Source: Chitinophagaceae bacterium DXS
GTDB taxonomy: Bacteria > Bacteroidota > Bacteroidia > Chitinophagales > Chitinophagaceae
DNA length: 64,000 nt
Direction of reading: 5' to 3'
Assembly: GCA_030345135.1 (NCBI GenBank)
Contig: CP128386.1
Coordinates: 4,222,667 to 4,286,666 of the forward strand
Part shown: piece after piece, positions 17,513 to 26,816 of the stretch
Position numbering within the stretch: the stretch's first letter is position 1
Layout of the letters: every line of letters starts with the position of its first letter
Position numbers and translations under genes: made by a program
Notes under the pieces: model-generated
What the model saw: the letters and a program-made list of their open reading frames with translations, nothing else
Told to the model about the DNA's origin: nothing
Databases searched by the model: none

Positions 17513-19435
17513 CTACAATTTCCCGTTCTTGATCTCTTCAACAACTCCCGGATCCAGCAGCGTCGACGTATCTCCGATGTTTTCCATTTCGTTTTCGGCG
17601 ATCTTGCGCAAAATGCGGCGCATTATTTTACCGCTTCTTGTTTTTGGCAATCCGCTTACAAACTGAATTTTGTCTGGTTTTGCAATTGGTCCGATGATGC
17701 GGGTTACAGTCTGCAAAATATTCTGGCGTTGCAGGTTATCATCACCATGACCGCCATTATAGATCACAAACGCGTAAATGCCCTGGCCTTTGATATCATG
17801 CGGATATCCAACTACTGCACTTTCTACCACACCGGCGTGCATATTGATGGCGTTTTCAACTTCGGCAGTTCCAATACGGTGACCGCTTACGTTTAATACA
17901 TCATCCACACGGCCTGTAATACGGTAGTTGCCTTGTTCATCTTTCAATGCTCCATCACCTGTAAAATAAAGCTCAGGGTAAGTGCTGAAATAATTCTTTT
18001 TACAACGTTCATGATCGCCATAAGTCGTTCTGATGATTGCCGGCCACGGAGCTTTGATACAAAGATTTCCTTTGAACTCTCCGTCAACAGCTTCTGTTAT
18101 TTCCTCTCCTCTGTCGTCAACCAGTATAGGTTGCACACCCGGTAACGGAAGCGTTGCCCAGCTGGGTTTTGACGGAGTAATACCCGCCATATTGGAAATA
18201 AGAATGCCTCCGGTTTCCGTTTGCCACCAGGTATCAACAATCGGACATTTTCCTTTTCCAACATGTTCATCAAACCAATGCCATGCTTCTTCATTTATCG
18301 GTTCGCCTACAGTTCCAAGCGTTTTCAGCGAAGTAAGTTTTTTGCCCTGCAATGGCCCGAGACCAAAGCCCATCAGGCTTCTGATAGCGGTTGGCGCTGT
18401 ATAAAGAATATTTACACGGAATTTGTCAACAATATCCCACAAACGTCCTGCATCCGGATAAGTCGGTACACCTTCAAACATTAAAGTAGTAGCGCCTGCA
18501 CTTAACGGACCGTACACTATATAGCTATGACCTGTGATCCAACCAATATCCGCTGTACAGAAATGGATATCTCCCGGCTGATATTGAAACACGTTCACAA
18601 ATGTGTAGTTGGTATACACCATATAACCGCCGCACGCGTGTACAACTCCTTTTGGTTTTCCGGTAGAACCAGATGTGTACAGAATAAACAAAGGATCTTC
18701 TGCGTCCATTTCTTCCGCCGGACAATCGAACATGCCGAGTGTTTCCACTTTTTTCACTTCATCTTCCCACCACACATCGCGGCCTTTCAACATACTCACC
18801 GGAGTTCTCGTGCGGGTACAAACAATCACACGTTTAACAAATCTGCACCCAATTAAAGCATCATCAATAACATTCTTAAGAGGAATATCTTTTTGCCCGC
18901 GATAAGCACCATCACACGTAACAATATATTCCGCCTGGGCATCCTGCAATCTGTCTGCAATACTCTGAGCAGAAAAACCACCGAATATTACGGAGTGGAT
19001 CGCACCGATCCTCGCACAAGCAAGCACTGCAATGGCCAACTCGGGAATCATCCCCATATAAATACAAACACGGTCACCTTTCTTAACGCCATTGTTTTTA
19101 AGTACATTGGCAAACTGGCAAACCTTATAATGCAAATCTTTATAGGTAAGAACGCGATGGTGTTCTTCCGGATCATTGGGTTCCCAAATAATTGCGGGCC
19201 TGTTGGCCAGATTTTTCAAATGCCTGTCCAAACAATTCTCTGTAATGTTCAGTTTTGCATTTTTGAACCATTCTACTTTAGGTTCCGTAAAATTCCATTC
19301 CAATGTCTTGTCCCATTTTCTTCTCCAGTGAAAATGGCTGGCAACATCCGCCCAAAAATTCTCAGGACTCTCAATACTTTGCTTATAAGCCTGTTGGTAA
19401 GCCTCAAGCGATTTGATCTGATAAGGATATGACAT
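17513..19435 (-). CDS. acs: Acetyl-CoA synthetase (AMP-forming)
   Basis: 640 residues, the normal length. ANL-superfamily motifs are intact: the P-loop YTSGSTGKPKGVVHA near 253-267, WWQTETGG near 405, the hinge region YFTGDG...GRVDDVLNVSGHR near 490-520, and the C-terminal PKTRSGKIMRR whose lysine (about 604) is the residue acetylated in regulated Acs proteins. It makes acetyl-CoA from acetate, ATP and CoA in the cytoplasm. The gene is divergent from the MFS transporter at 19753, which could import a carboxylate. The stop codon is immediately followed by an AAGTACGAAATACG array. Confidence 0.97.
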   Translation of the reverse strand: MSYPYQIKSLEAYQQAYKQSIESPENFWADVASHFHWRRKWDKTLEWNFTEPKVEWFKNAKLNITENCLDRHLKNLANRPAIIWEPNDPEEHHRVLTYKDLHYKVCQFANVLKNNGVKKGDRVCIYMGMIPELAIAVLACARIGAIHSVIFGGFSAQSIADRLQDAQAEYIVTCDGAYRGQKDIPLKNVIDDALIGCRFVKRVIVCTRTRTPVSMLKGRDVWWEDEVKKVETLGMFDCPAEEMDAEDPLFILYTSGSTGKPKGVVHACGGYMVYTNYTFVNVFQYQPGDIHFCTADIGWITGHSYIVYGPLSAGATTLMFEGVPTYPDAGRLWDIVDKFRVNILYTAPTAIRSLMGFGLGPLQGKKLTSLKTLGTVGEPINEEAWHWFDEHVGKGKCPIVDTWWQTETGGILISNMAGITPSKPSWATLPLPGVQPILVDDRGEEITEAVDGEFKGNLCIKAPWPAIIRTTYGDHERCKKNYFSTYPELYFTGDGALKDEQGNYRITGRVDDVLNVSGHRIGTAEVENAINMHAGVVESAVVGYPHDIKGQGIYAFVIYNGGHGDDNLQRQNILQTVTRIIGPIAKPDKIQFVSGLPKTRSGKIMRRILRKIAENEMENIGDTSTLLDPGVVEEIKNGKL

Positions 19436-19752
19436 AAGTAAGCAACTGTTTAAGCGGCCTTAAATGTACGACCAAAGAATTAAACGGGTATGCGAAATAA
19501 TTATAAATAATAGTGCAAACGATTGATAAAAATGAAAGATTAAAGCCCAAAGCCTAAAGCTTAAAACTTTCTAAATGCCGTATCAGACTAGTGGAAAGGC
19601 CATAATATCAATGTTTGATTTACAGATTATTGTAGTCATTTCAACGTGAAATTATTTTGTGATAGCACCTTTTGTGGTTACATTTAGAGAGTGGATAATG
19701 ATGTTTACCGCTTCATTATCTGCCAGCAACACAAAACGATAATGCGCCATAT
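19436..19752. other. Divergent acs/MFS spacer
   Basis: No gene is seen in these 317 bases. One AAAGCCCAAAGCCTAAAGCT word array lies at 19536-19568, the same family as at 52-82 and 515-545, here without an inverted partner. Promoters for both divergent genes must lie here, but I cannot place a convincing TTG/TAnnTTTG pair. Confidence 0.6.
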
Positions 19753-21330
19753 ATGAAACCAATGGAAAACAGCATTCGCCGGGTAATATTTGCTTCTTCG
19801 GCCGGCACGCTTATAGAGTGGTACGATTTTTACATTTTTGGCAGCCTTGCCATAGTCATTTCAGAAAAATTTTTCCCGCAAGGCAATCCCACGCTGGCAT
19901 TTCTCTCAACGCTGGCCACGTTTGCTGCCGGTTTTATCGTGAGGCCTTTTGGTGCACTGGTTTTTGGACGACTGGGCGACATTGTTGGCAGAAAATATAC
20001 CTTCCTGCTCACACTTGTGATTATGGGCGGTTCCACATTTCTCATTGGCTGTATCCCCACATATGAAACTTTTTCGTGGGCACCGTTAATCGTATTGCTA
20101 TTGCGATTGCTGCAAGGACTGGCGCTTGGCGGCGAATATGGCGGAGCCGCTACTTATGTGGCCGAACATTCACCAGCAAAAAGAAGAGGTTATTATACAA
20201 GCTGGATACAGACAACTGCTACGCTTGGTTTGTTTGTGTCTCTCGGCGTGATACTTATAACACGTAATCTTCTATCCGACGATCAGTTTAAAGCATGGGG
20301 ATGGCGCTTACCATTTTTGCTAAGTGTTATTTTAGTAATCGTGTCTATCGTCATCCGCATGAAGATGCATGAAAGCCCGCTGTTTAATAAATTAAAAGAG
20401 GAAGGCAAGACATCTGTCAATCCGTTAAAAGAAAGCTTCGGACATAAAACCAATCTTAAAATGGTTTTGCTTGCCTTGTTTGGTGCAACCATGGGGCAGG
20501 GTGTGGTTTGGTATACGGGACAATTTTATGCGCAAACATTCCTGCTGAAAACATGTAACCTGAATGATGTGCAGGCTAACACATGGATTGGTATTGCATT
20601 GTTATTTGCCACACCATTTTTTGTTGTATTTGGTGCATTGAGCGACAGGATCGGACGGAAGTCAATTATGATGGCGGGGATGCTCCTCGCAATTGTTTGT
20701 TACCGCCCTATATTTAAAACACTGTATAATGTGACTGACGTTGCTTCAAAAACAGTTGCGAACGAACATACCTCAACAAATTCAAAAGCTGACGCTAAAG
20801 ATGCCTCGTTGGTGCAACTTATCACAACAACCGAAAAAACATTTACGGATGGTGCAAGCCTTAAAGAAATAAAAACCCAGGCCGCAGATGCAAAAACAAT
20901 GGTTCCATTAGCCTCTTCAAAACCATTGGTAAAAAAGACAGTCACCCTTAATTCATCGGAGGCATGGAAAATAATTGCGCTCGTTTTTGTATTGGTGCTC
21001 TTTGTAACGATGGTGTATGGGCCAATTGCAGCCTTTCTCGTTGAAATGTTTCCAACCAAAATACGATACACAAGTATGAGTCTTCCTTATCATATAGGCA
21101 ACGGTGTATTCGGCGGACTCGTACCATTTATTGCAACACTAATGTTTGAATATTCCAAAACACCCGCAAATCCGGCGGGCGACGTACTTGCAGGTCTGTG
21201 GTACCCGATCGCCATTGCAGGTTTATGTGCGATCATCGGCATGCTTTATCTGAGTAATAAAATAACGACGCATATTGATGAGGCCGAAAATGAATATGTT
21301 CATTCGACGCCTAAGAAGGAGATGCTGTGA
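19753..21330 (+). CDS. MFS transporter (metabolite:H+ symporter type)
   Basis: 525 residues with twelve predicted membrane segments. The ProP/KgtP-like signatures are present: GTLIEWYDFYIFG in TM1, RPFGALVFGRLGDIVGRKYTF between TM2 and TM3, and RLLQGLALGGEYGGAATYVAEHSPAKRRG near 120-150. A second Asp-Arg motif (LSDRIGRKS) precedes an unusual stretch of about 80 polar residues (about 325-400: Asn/Ser/Thr/Lys-rich) inserted between TM8 and TM9. Relatives import osmolytes or carboxylates; being divergent from acs hints at a carboxylate. The stop is followed directly by GGTATCAGG words. Confidence 0.9.
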   Translation: MKPMENSIRRVIFASSAGTLIEWYDFYIFGSLAIVISEKFFPQGNPTLAFLSTLATFAAGFIVRPFGALVFGRLGDIVGRKYTFLLTLVIMGGSTFLIGCIPTYETFSWAPLIVLLLRLLQGLALGGEYGGAATYVAEHSPAKRRGYYTSWIQTTATLGLFVSLGVILITRNLLSDDQFKAWGWRLPFLLSVILVIVSIVIRMKMHESPLFNKLKEEGKTSVNPLKESFGHKTNLKMVLLALFGATMGQGVVWYTGQFYAQTFLLKTCNLNDVQANTWIGIALLFATPFFVVFGALSDRIGRKSIMMAGMLLAIVCYRPIFKTLYNVTDVASKTVANEHTSTNSKADAKDASLVQLITTTEKTFTDGASLKEIKTQAADAKTMVPLASSKPLVKKTVTLNSSEAWKIIALVFVLVLFVTMVYGPIAAFLVEMFPTKIRYTSMSLPYHIGNGVFGGLVPFIATLMFEYSKTPANPAGDVLAGLWYPIAIAGLCAIIGMLYLSNKITTHIDEAENEYVHSTPKKEML

Positions 21331-21430
21331 TAGGTGTGAGGGGGAAGGTTTCAGGTGTCAGGTATCAGGTTTAAATGTCTCACAATGATATGCACAGAAT
21401 TGATTGAAATGTTTTTTTAAAATAGTTTGT

Positions 21431-21643
21431 ATGAATCTGCTAAAAAGAATATTGGGCGTTGTATGGATGCTTATTGGTCCTGCAGCTATTGCTTTTTTGA
21501 TTTATGAAGCCATTCAGAAAATAAGCGCCAATCCAAGCCAGGATGTTTACCTGCCGTGGATTATCATCATTACCATCTTTGCACCTATTGCAGTAGGATT
21601 TGTGATTTTTGGGTATTACTCGTTGAATGGGGAATACGAGTAA
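21431..21643 (+). CDS. Small two-helix membrane protein
   Basis: 70 residues from the ATG at 21431 (a frame opening at 21404 adds nine unlikely residues). Two hydrophobic segments, about 8-25 (GVVWMLIGPAAIAFLIYE) and about 44-64 (WIIIITIFAPIAVGFVIFGYY), are joined by a short polar loop. It lies 100 bases after the MFS transporter, and I believe similar small proteins often accompany this transporter in Bacteroidota (possibly DUF6814), which suggests an accessory subunit. The function is unknown. Its TAA stop opens a long repeat region. Confidence 0.7.
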   Translation: MNLLKRILGVVWMLIGPAAIAFLIYEAIQKISANPSQDVYLPWIIIITIFAPIAVGFVIFGYYSLNGEYE

Positions 21644-22334
21644 GATGTGAGATGTACGGTGTACGATGTACGATGTGAGAGGCCGGATGTAATGACGCGT
21701 GTTGGATGTGAAATCAAGTACGAAGTACGATTTACGAAGTACGCGGGTGTTGCTGGTTTACAAATCACTTGCCGGCTGATAGCTGACAGCTGCAAGTACG
21801 AAGTACAATTTACGAAGTACGTAGGTGTTACAGGTTTCGAAATCAGATGCAGACTCATGTTCTTTAGCTAATAGCTGAATGCTGATAGCTGATAGCTGCA
21901 GGTACAATTTATGAAGTAATCACTGTTATGGGTTTGTCAATCACATTGCTGCCTGATGACAAATGGCAAATAACTGATTGCTGACAGCTGATAGCTCATA
22001 GCTCATAACTGCAAGTACGATTTATGAAGTAATCAGCTGTTATGGATTGTCAATCACATTGCTGCCTGATGGCAAATGGCAAATAGCTGATTGCTGACAG
22101 CTGATAGCTCATAGCTCATAACTGCAAGTACGATTTATGAAGTAATCAGCTGTTATGAATTTGTCAATCACATTGCTGCCCGATGACAAATGACAAATAG
22201 CTGATTGCTGACAGCTGATAGCTAATAGCTCATAGCCGTTAGCCGTTTGTCATAATTTTATTGAGCGGCTTGTTGATGCAAGTCAATTGTTGTAATTTCA
22301 AAGCAACTTATTTAGGAAGAATATACCGCCGATT
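21644..22334. repeat. Tandem repeat array (five units, 113-bp period in the last three) with word arrays
   Basis: The region opens with GATGTACGGTGTACGATGTA words. Five tandem units start at about 21715, 21793, 21899, 22012 and 22125. The last three are exactly 113 bases apart and nearly identical. Each unit begins CAAGTACGA(..)TTTA(T/C)GAAGTA, passes through TTGTCAATCACATTGCTGCC (units 3-5), and ends in GCTGACAGCTGATAGCTCAT-type words. Units 1 and 2 are shorter and more diverged. No coding frame conserved across units is seen. Confidence 0.92.
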
Positions 22335-23570
22335 GTGCAACACACCTTTAGATCTATACAAACTATTTTGCTCCGGCTTAAACTACTATTAATCTGCATT
22401 GCCTGCTATTCTCCGTACGGTTGGTCGCAGCAGAAACAATATCCAGGCATGCCGCCTCTTCCGGCAATCAAGCTTTCTACAATTCCTTTTTACCAGATAA
22501 CCGGCGGCATTATCATTGTTACGGCAGTATTAGACGACTATAAAGATTCGCTGAACTTTGTGCTGGATACTGGTAGCGGAGGCATCTCGCTTGATTCTAC
22601 AACCTGCGCTTATCTTGGTGTAAAAAAACAACTGAGTGAAAAAACCGTGCGCGGCATTGCGGGAATGAAAACCGTTGAATTTGCATACAATCACACGCTC
22701 CAAATAAGTAATCTGAAGGTTGACAGCCTGGATTTTCACATCAACAATTATGATCTTTTATCGAGCACTTATGGGGTTAAGATTGATGGCATCATCGGCT
22801 ATAGTTTTCTGCGGAGATATATTGTTGAAATTGATTACGACAAATTTCAACTGAATGTCTTTTTACAGGGTGCATACAAATATCCTAAAGGCGGATATAT
22901 GTTGCGGCCATCATTCGGTACAATACCTATTCAAAACGTCTATGTCAAAGACAATAACAGTGTTGATACGCGTTACTACTTCGATACCGGCGCGGGCCTT
23001 TGCATGCTCTTTTGCAATGACCTGGTTAAGGACAATGAACTGTTTAAACGTAAGCGAAAATTTTACGCAACGCAGGCGGAAGGTTTGGGCGGAAAAAAAA
23101 CAATGGATCTTACCGTTATAAGAAAGGTCAAAATCGGTCCGTACAGCTTTAAGAATGTGCCGGTTTATGTTTTTGATGATGAGTTTAATATTACCTCCTA
23201 CCCCATGCTTGGCGGTTTAATCGGCAATGATATTTTGCGCCGCTTTAATGTAACGCTCAACTATGCGGAAAGGGAAATTCATCTGAAGCCCAATAAGCAT
23301 TATACTGATTCTTTTGACTATTCCTATTCAGGGATGAGTGTTTACCTGATCAATGGGGAGATAACGATTGCTGATATTGTAAAAGGTTCACCTGCAGAAC
23401 AGGCAGGACTGGAAAACGGCGACATCCTGGTATCTGTTGAAAATAACGTTACAGGAAACATACAGCAGTACAAAACAATGCTGCAAAACGCCGGCACAAA
23501 ACTGAACCTCATTATCCGGAGAAATGGCGATTTGCTTACCAAACGGATTAAGGTAAAAAGTGTTTTATAA
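22335..23570 (+). CDS. Retropepsin-like aspartic protease with C-terminal PDZ domain, exported
   Basis: 411 residues starting at GTG; no ATG gives the hydrophobic leader (about 10-32, LLRLKLLLICIACYSPYGWS). Two aspartic-protease half-sites are present, FVLDTGSGG with Asp78 and YFDTGAGLC with Asp217. The two lobes are thus fused in one chain, unlike single-lobe dimeric retropepsins. A PDZ domain covers about 335-405 (GSPAEQAGLENGDILVSVEN). It is probably a periplasmic or lipid-linked protease; its substrate is unknown. The gene lies directly downstream of the 113-bp tandem array, which may affect its expression. Confidence 0.85.
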   Translation: MQHTFRSIQTILLRLKLLLICIACYSPYGWSQQKQYPGMPPLPAIKLSTIPFYQITGGIIIVTAVLDDYKDSLNFVLDTGSGGISLDSTTCAYLGVKKQLSEKTVRGIAGMKTVEFAYNHTLQISNLKVDSLDFHINNYDLLSSTYGVKIDGIIGYSFLRRYIVEIDYDKFQLNVFLQGAYKYPKGGYMLRPSFGTIPIQNVYVKDNNSVDTRYYFDTGAGLCMLFCNDLVKDNELFKRKRKFYATQAEGLGGKKTMDLTVIRKVKIGPYSFKNVPVYVFDDEFNITSYPMLGGLIGNDILRRFNVTLNYAEREIHLKPNKHYTDSFDYSYSGMSVYLINGEITIADIVKGSPAEQAGLENGDILVSVENNVTGNIQQYKTMLQNAGTKLNLIIRRNGDLLTKRIKVKSVL

Positions 23571-23690
23571 GACATTCATTAAAAGAGCCTGACAATTCAC
23601 AGAATCGTTAAATTATGAATGGTTTTCCTGCAAGGGAGATATCCGATGTTTAATCCATGCTTTATTCGCATCTTTGCACCCTATTAGAGG

Positions 23691-24935
23691 TTGAATATGA
23701 TACATTACAACAGATTTGTTCTGGATAACGGATTAAGGGTTTTGGTTCACGAAGATACAAGTACACCTATGGCCGTGGTTAACATTATGTATGATGTTGG
23801 CTCACGCGACGAGAATCCCGACAAAACGGGTTTTGCACACCTATTTGAGCATCTGATGTTTGGCGGAAGTATCAACATTCCCGACTACGATGAGCCCTTG
23901 CAAAGAGCAGGCGGAGAAAACAATGCTTACACAACCAACGATCTTACCAACTACTATTGTCAGCTTCCTGCGGAAAATATAGAAACAGCTTTCTGGCTGG
24001 AAAGCGACAGAATGCTTAGCCTTGCATTCAGCAAAAAAAGCCTGGATGTGCAGCGCAAAGTGGTTTGTGAAGAGTTTAAAGAACATTACATCAATAAGCC
24101 CTACGGTGATGTATGGCATAAAATGCGCGAGTTGGCGTATACTGTGCATCCTTATCGCTGGATGACAATAGGGAAAGATCTTAGCCATATAGAAAATGCG
24201 CAGCTAAATGATGTAAAAGAGTTTTTCTTCAAACATTACCGCCCTATTAACGCAATTTTAGTTGTAGCAGGCAATGTGAAAACAGAAGAGATCAAGCGCC
24301 TTGCAAATAAATGGTTTGGCGATATTCCAATGGGAGAAAAGTATGTAAGGCATCTTACAGATGAGCCGGTTCAGCACCAGGCCCGCGTATTGGATACGGA
24401 AGCAGATGTGCCGCTGAACGCTTTTTACAAAACCTGGCATATGGAATCCCGGTTGGAAAAAGGATATTATGTGGCTGATCTGATCACAGAAATTCTTGGC
24501 GGCGGGGGGTCTTCAAGACTTTACCAGGCACTGGTAAAAGAACAAAAGCTGTTCAGCAATATCGATTGTTATCATTTCGGAAGCGTTGATAAAGGGTTGA
24601 TCACGATTGAGGGCAAATTGGTGAAAGGCGTTTCGATGGATAAAGCCGAACAAGCAGTCAACGAAGTAATTGAAAAGATGCAGGCTGATTCTGTGAGTGA
24701 AACGGAACTTCAAAAAGTGAAGAACAAAACAGAAAGCATCATTGCATTTGAGGATATGACCATCATGAGCCGTGCGAACAGTCTCGCATTTTATGAATTG
24801 CTTGGAGACCCGGATCTCATGAATAAGGAGCTGGAAAAATATCAGCAAATAACTGCGGGAGACATTCTTTCCTACAGCAAATCAACGCTGGATGCAGCAA
24901 ATAGCAGCACATTGCATTACTATAGCAAGAATTAA
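23691..24935 (+). CDS. M16 family zinc metallopeptidase
   Basis: 414 residues with no signal peptide visible. The inverted zinc motif HLFEH (His50, Glu53, His54) with the following MFGGS, and the distal Glu in VVCEEFKEHYIN near 130, mark an active M16 subunit. GGGGSSRLYQALVKEQ near 265 is typical of the second domain. Bacteroidota often encode an active/inactive M16 pair; only one subunit is seen here. A start at Met3 is equally possible. The gene ends in a clear terminator and converges on the oxidase-assembly genes. Confidence 0.92.
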   Translation: MNMIHYNRFVLDNGLRVLVHEDTSTPMAVVNIMYDVGSRDENPDKTGFAHLFEHLMFGGSINIPDYDEPLQRAGGENNAYTTNDLTNYYCQLPAENIETAFWLESDRMLSLAFSKKSLDVQRKVVCEEFKEHYINKPYGDVWHKMRELAYTVHPYRWMTIGKDLSHIENAQLNDVKEFFFKHYRPINAILVVAGNVKTEEIKRLANKWFGDIPMGEKYVRHLTDEPVQHQARVLDTEADVPLNAFYKTWHMESRLEKGYYVADLITEILGGGGSSRLYQALVKEQKLFSNIDCYHFGSVDKGLITIEGKLVKGVSMDKAEQAVNEVIEKMQADSVSETELQKVKNKTESIIAFEDMTIMSRANSLAFYELLGDPDLMNKELEKYQQITAGDILSYSKSTLDAANSSTLHYYSKN

Positions 24936-24956
24936 TATCAAAACACTTAGTTATTC

Positions 24957-24990
24957 ATCCGGTCAATTGTAGAAGTGACCGGATGTTTTA
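24957..24990 (+). terminator. Intrinsic terminator after the M16 gene
   Basis: ATCCGGTCA and TGACCGGAT form a 9-bp perfect stem with a 10-base loop, followed by GTTTTATTTAT, 22 bases beyond the stop codon. Confidence 0.8.
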
Positions 24991-25012
24991 TTTATAGGGT
25001 AGCATAAAAAAA

Positions 25013-25038
25013 ATCCCGTCATCGGCAAACAACGGGAT
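25013..25038 (-). terminator. Intrinsic terminator after the DUF420 gene, end of the oxidase block
   Basis: On the minus strand ATCCCGT...ACGGGAT is followed by a run of eight T. It lies 32 bases past the DUF420 stop codon. Confidence 0.85.
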
Positions 25039-25069
25039 CTCTACTATTTTACAATATCGCTTCAGCTAA

Positions 25070-25654
25070 CTAAGTATAAAACGGACTGATCATCAAATAA
25101 ACTACCGGTCCGGTAACTGCTACATAAAACCACAAGGGCCATGTGTAGCGGGCCAATTTTTTATGTGCGGCCCATTCGCCTGTTAAACCTCTGTACGCAG
25201 TAAACAGGATAAAAGGAAGAATGATGGACGCCAAAAAAATATGGGTACTTAAAATGAAGAAATACAGGATTCGTTTTCCGCCAGCCTGTAACTTTTCTTC
25301 GGGACTTACCAAACCGTCATGATTGATGTCACCATATCTGGCTTCACCGGCAAGCAGGTGGTGCGCTATGTAAGAAACAAGGAAAATAACTGAAAGCACC
25401 AATGCTGTAACCATCAGCCTCTTATGTAACAAATAGTTCTTTTTCTTTACCGCAATTAATGCGCAGACCAGCAAAAATGCAATTGTTGCATTGATAACGG
25501 CATTCATTTGTGCAAAAAGGTGAACATTAAAGCTGACATTTACTTCAAGCTTTATCTTTCCCAACGCAACCACAACTGCAAATACAACAAAGGAAAAGAT
25601 GCCGATTAACCATGCTGCACGTTTATCGTTTTTTTGAAAACTTGCCTGTAACAT
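25070..25654 (-). CDS. DUF420 membrane protein (CtaM-like) carrying an EF-hand-like loop
   Basis: 194 residues with five hydrophobic segments (about 13-32, 47-69, 79-99, 125-147, 170-190). The family pattern, with conserved His residues in HKRLM and SYIAHHL, fits DUF420; the Firmicutes member CtaM is needed for aa3/caa3 oxidase assembly. It is the last gene of the oxidase block, consistent with that role. An unusual feature is DINHDGLVSPEE at 109-120, which satisfies the 12-residue EF-hand calcium loop (Asp1, Asn3, Asp5, Gly6, Val8, Ser9, Glu12). It sits in the loop after TM3, probably on one face of the membrane. Confidence 0.85.
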   Translation of the reverse strand: MLQASFQKNDKRAAWLIGIFSFVVFAVVVALGKIKLEVNVSFNVHLFAQMNAVINATIAFLLVCALIAVKKKNYLLHKRLMVTALVLSVIFLVSYIAHHLLAGEARYGDINHDGLVSPEEKLQAGGKRILYFFILSTHIFLASIILPFILFTAYRGLTGEWAAHKKLARYTWPLWFYVAVTGPVVYLMISPFYT

Positions 25655-25750
25655 AACTTATTTGGGTGTTTTGTTTTTCTTTCTATTAATAACAGGTGTT
25701 TAACGGGCATGCTTTTCAGGGGTATAGAAGGTTGGCTTGTCTATTTCGGG

Positions 25751-26569
25751 CTACATATTTTGTGCGGGCTTCTTCTTTTTAAACAGCAACGATATTACAG
25801 TAACCACAACAACGATTGCTATCACAAAAAAAATCGCCATCAATCCCGGATCGAATGGTAGTTTGGGTTTTGATCCCGGCTCTTTTTCCAACATCAGGGT
25901 GCCGATATCACGCGCCAGCTGCTTCAGGGATACTGAATCAAGTCCATTGTAAAAACCACGCACCACATACTCCTTATCCAGCAATACAAACCTGTTTGTA
26001 TGCACGAAATCAGGATCTACCGGTTCAGTACTGAATTTATCAACTTTTAGTTGTTCAAAGGCAAAATTATAGATCGAATCCCTGTTTCCTGTAAGGAACC
26101 ACCAGTTATCATGGTTAACGCCAAACCTGTCAGCATAATTTTTCAATCGTTCTACAGAATCGCGTTCGGGGTCCACGGTAAAAGAAAGAAATTGTACAAC
26201 TGAGGTATCAATCTTCTGCCGGGTATCGCCTCCTTTCATGAAAGATTGCTGCAGCTTTGCCATGTTCTTTGTAAGTGTAGGGCAAATGGAACCACAGCTT
26301 GTAAAAAAGAAGTCTAATACAATAGCTTTTCCCTGTATGTCGTACAAACTAACACTATCACCCAGTTGGTTAACCAGCTTAATATTAGCTGTCTTGTGCC
26401 AGACTGTGTCGGTTACGATCTTTGAATCCTGAACGGTTGTAATGGTCGTATCAACCAGCCAGCGACGGGGTATCTGAACCGCGCCTTCACCCGCATATCT
26501 TACAAACATGTAACTCAATACAGGAATTAAGATTGCGATACATAATGCCAGAAGCGCTTTCTTGTTCAT
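25751..26569 (-). CDS. SCO1/SenC family copper chaperone
   Basis: 272 residues with an N-terminal membrane anchor (about 4-23) and, unusually, a second hydrophobic segment at the C-terminus (about 243-262) ending in KKKKPAQNM. The thioredoxin-like domain carries CGSIC (Cys92, Cys96) and the distal His190 in DFVHTNRF, the three copper ligands of SCO proteins. It delivers copper to the CuA site of oxidase subunit II. It lies in the oxidase block, 96 bases before the DUF420 gene, but a terminator upstream (26733-26758) suggests separate or reduced transcription. Confidence 0.93.
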   Translation of the reverse strand: MNKKALLALCIAILIPVLSYMFVRYAGEGAVQIPRRWLVDTTITTVQDSKIVTDTVWHKTANIKLVNQLGDSVSLYDIQGKAIVLDFFFTSCGSICPTLTKNMAKLQQSFMKGGDTRQKIDTSVVQFLSFTVDPERDSVERLKNYADRFGVNHDNWWFLTGNRDSIYNFAFEQLKVDKFSTEPVDPDFVHTNRFVLLDKEYVVRGFYNGLDSVSLKQLARDIGTLMLEKEPGSKPKLPFDPGLMAIFFVIAIVVVVTVISLLFKKKKPAQNM

Positions 26570-26732
26570 TTCTTGAATATTTTTTGCATTGGGGCGCGGT
26601 TTAAGTGAGCTTTTTTCAGCTTGATCCCGCTTTGCGAACGCGAAGTTAGCTGTTGAAGCTTTCTAAACCAGCATTGGCACCTATCTGCGATACTTCTTAA
26701 CTAAACGTTATTGAAATCTTATTATAGCAAAA

Positions 26733-26758
26733 AACCATCGCCGTAGCAGACGATGGTT
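26733..26758 (-). terminator. Intrinsic terminator after oxidase subunit IV
   Basis: On the minus strand AACCATCG...CGATGGTT is followed by TTTTTGC. It lies about 60 bases past the subunit IV stop codon and separates it from SCO. Confidence 0.75.
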
Positions 26759-26816
26759 TCATTTTATCTTAAATAAATTCGCTCTAATACAGTTTCAGAA
26801 AATAGCCTTTTAACTG

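Noticed and set aside
18893-19432. 179-residue frame opposite acs
   Set aside because: It lies fully antisense to a highly conserved gene and shows no domain or signal peptide.
21647-21871. Small frames across the 113-bp tandem array on both strands
   Set aside because: The frames are broken between units and only translate the repeat words.
21945-21975. CTGATGA in the repeat units as a hammerhead ribozyme core
   Set aside because: The matching GAAA strand and the three helices are missing, and the motif is not kept in all units.
21715-22240. Possible CRISPR array
   Set aside because: The units are contiguous 78-113-bp repeats with no short direct repeats alternating with unique spacers, and no cas gene is present.
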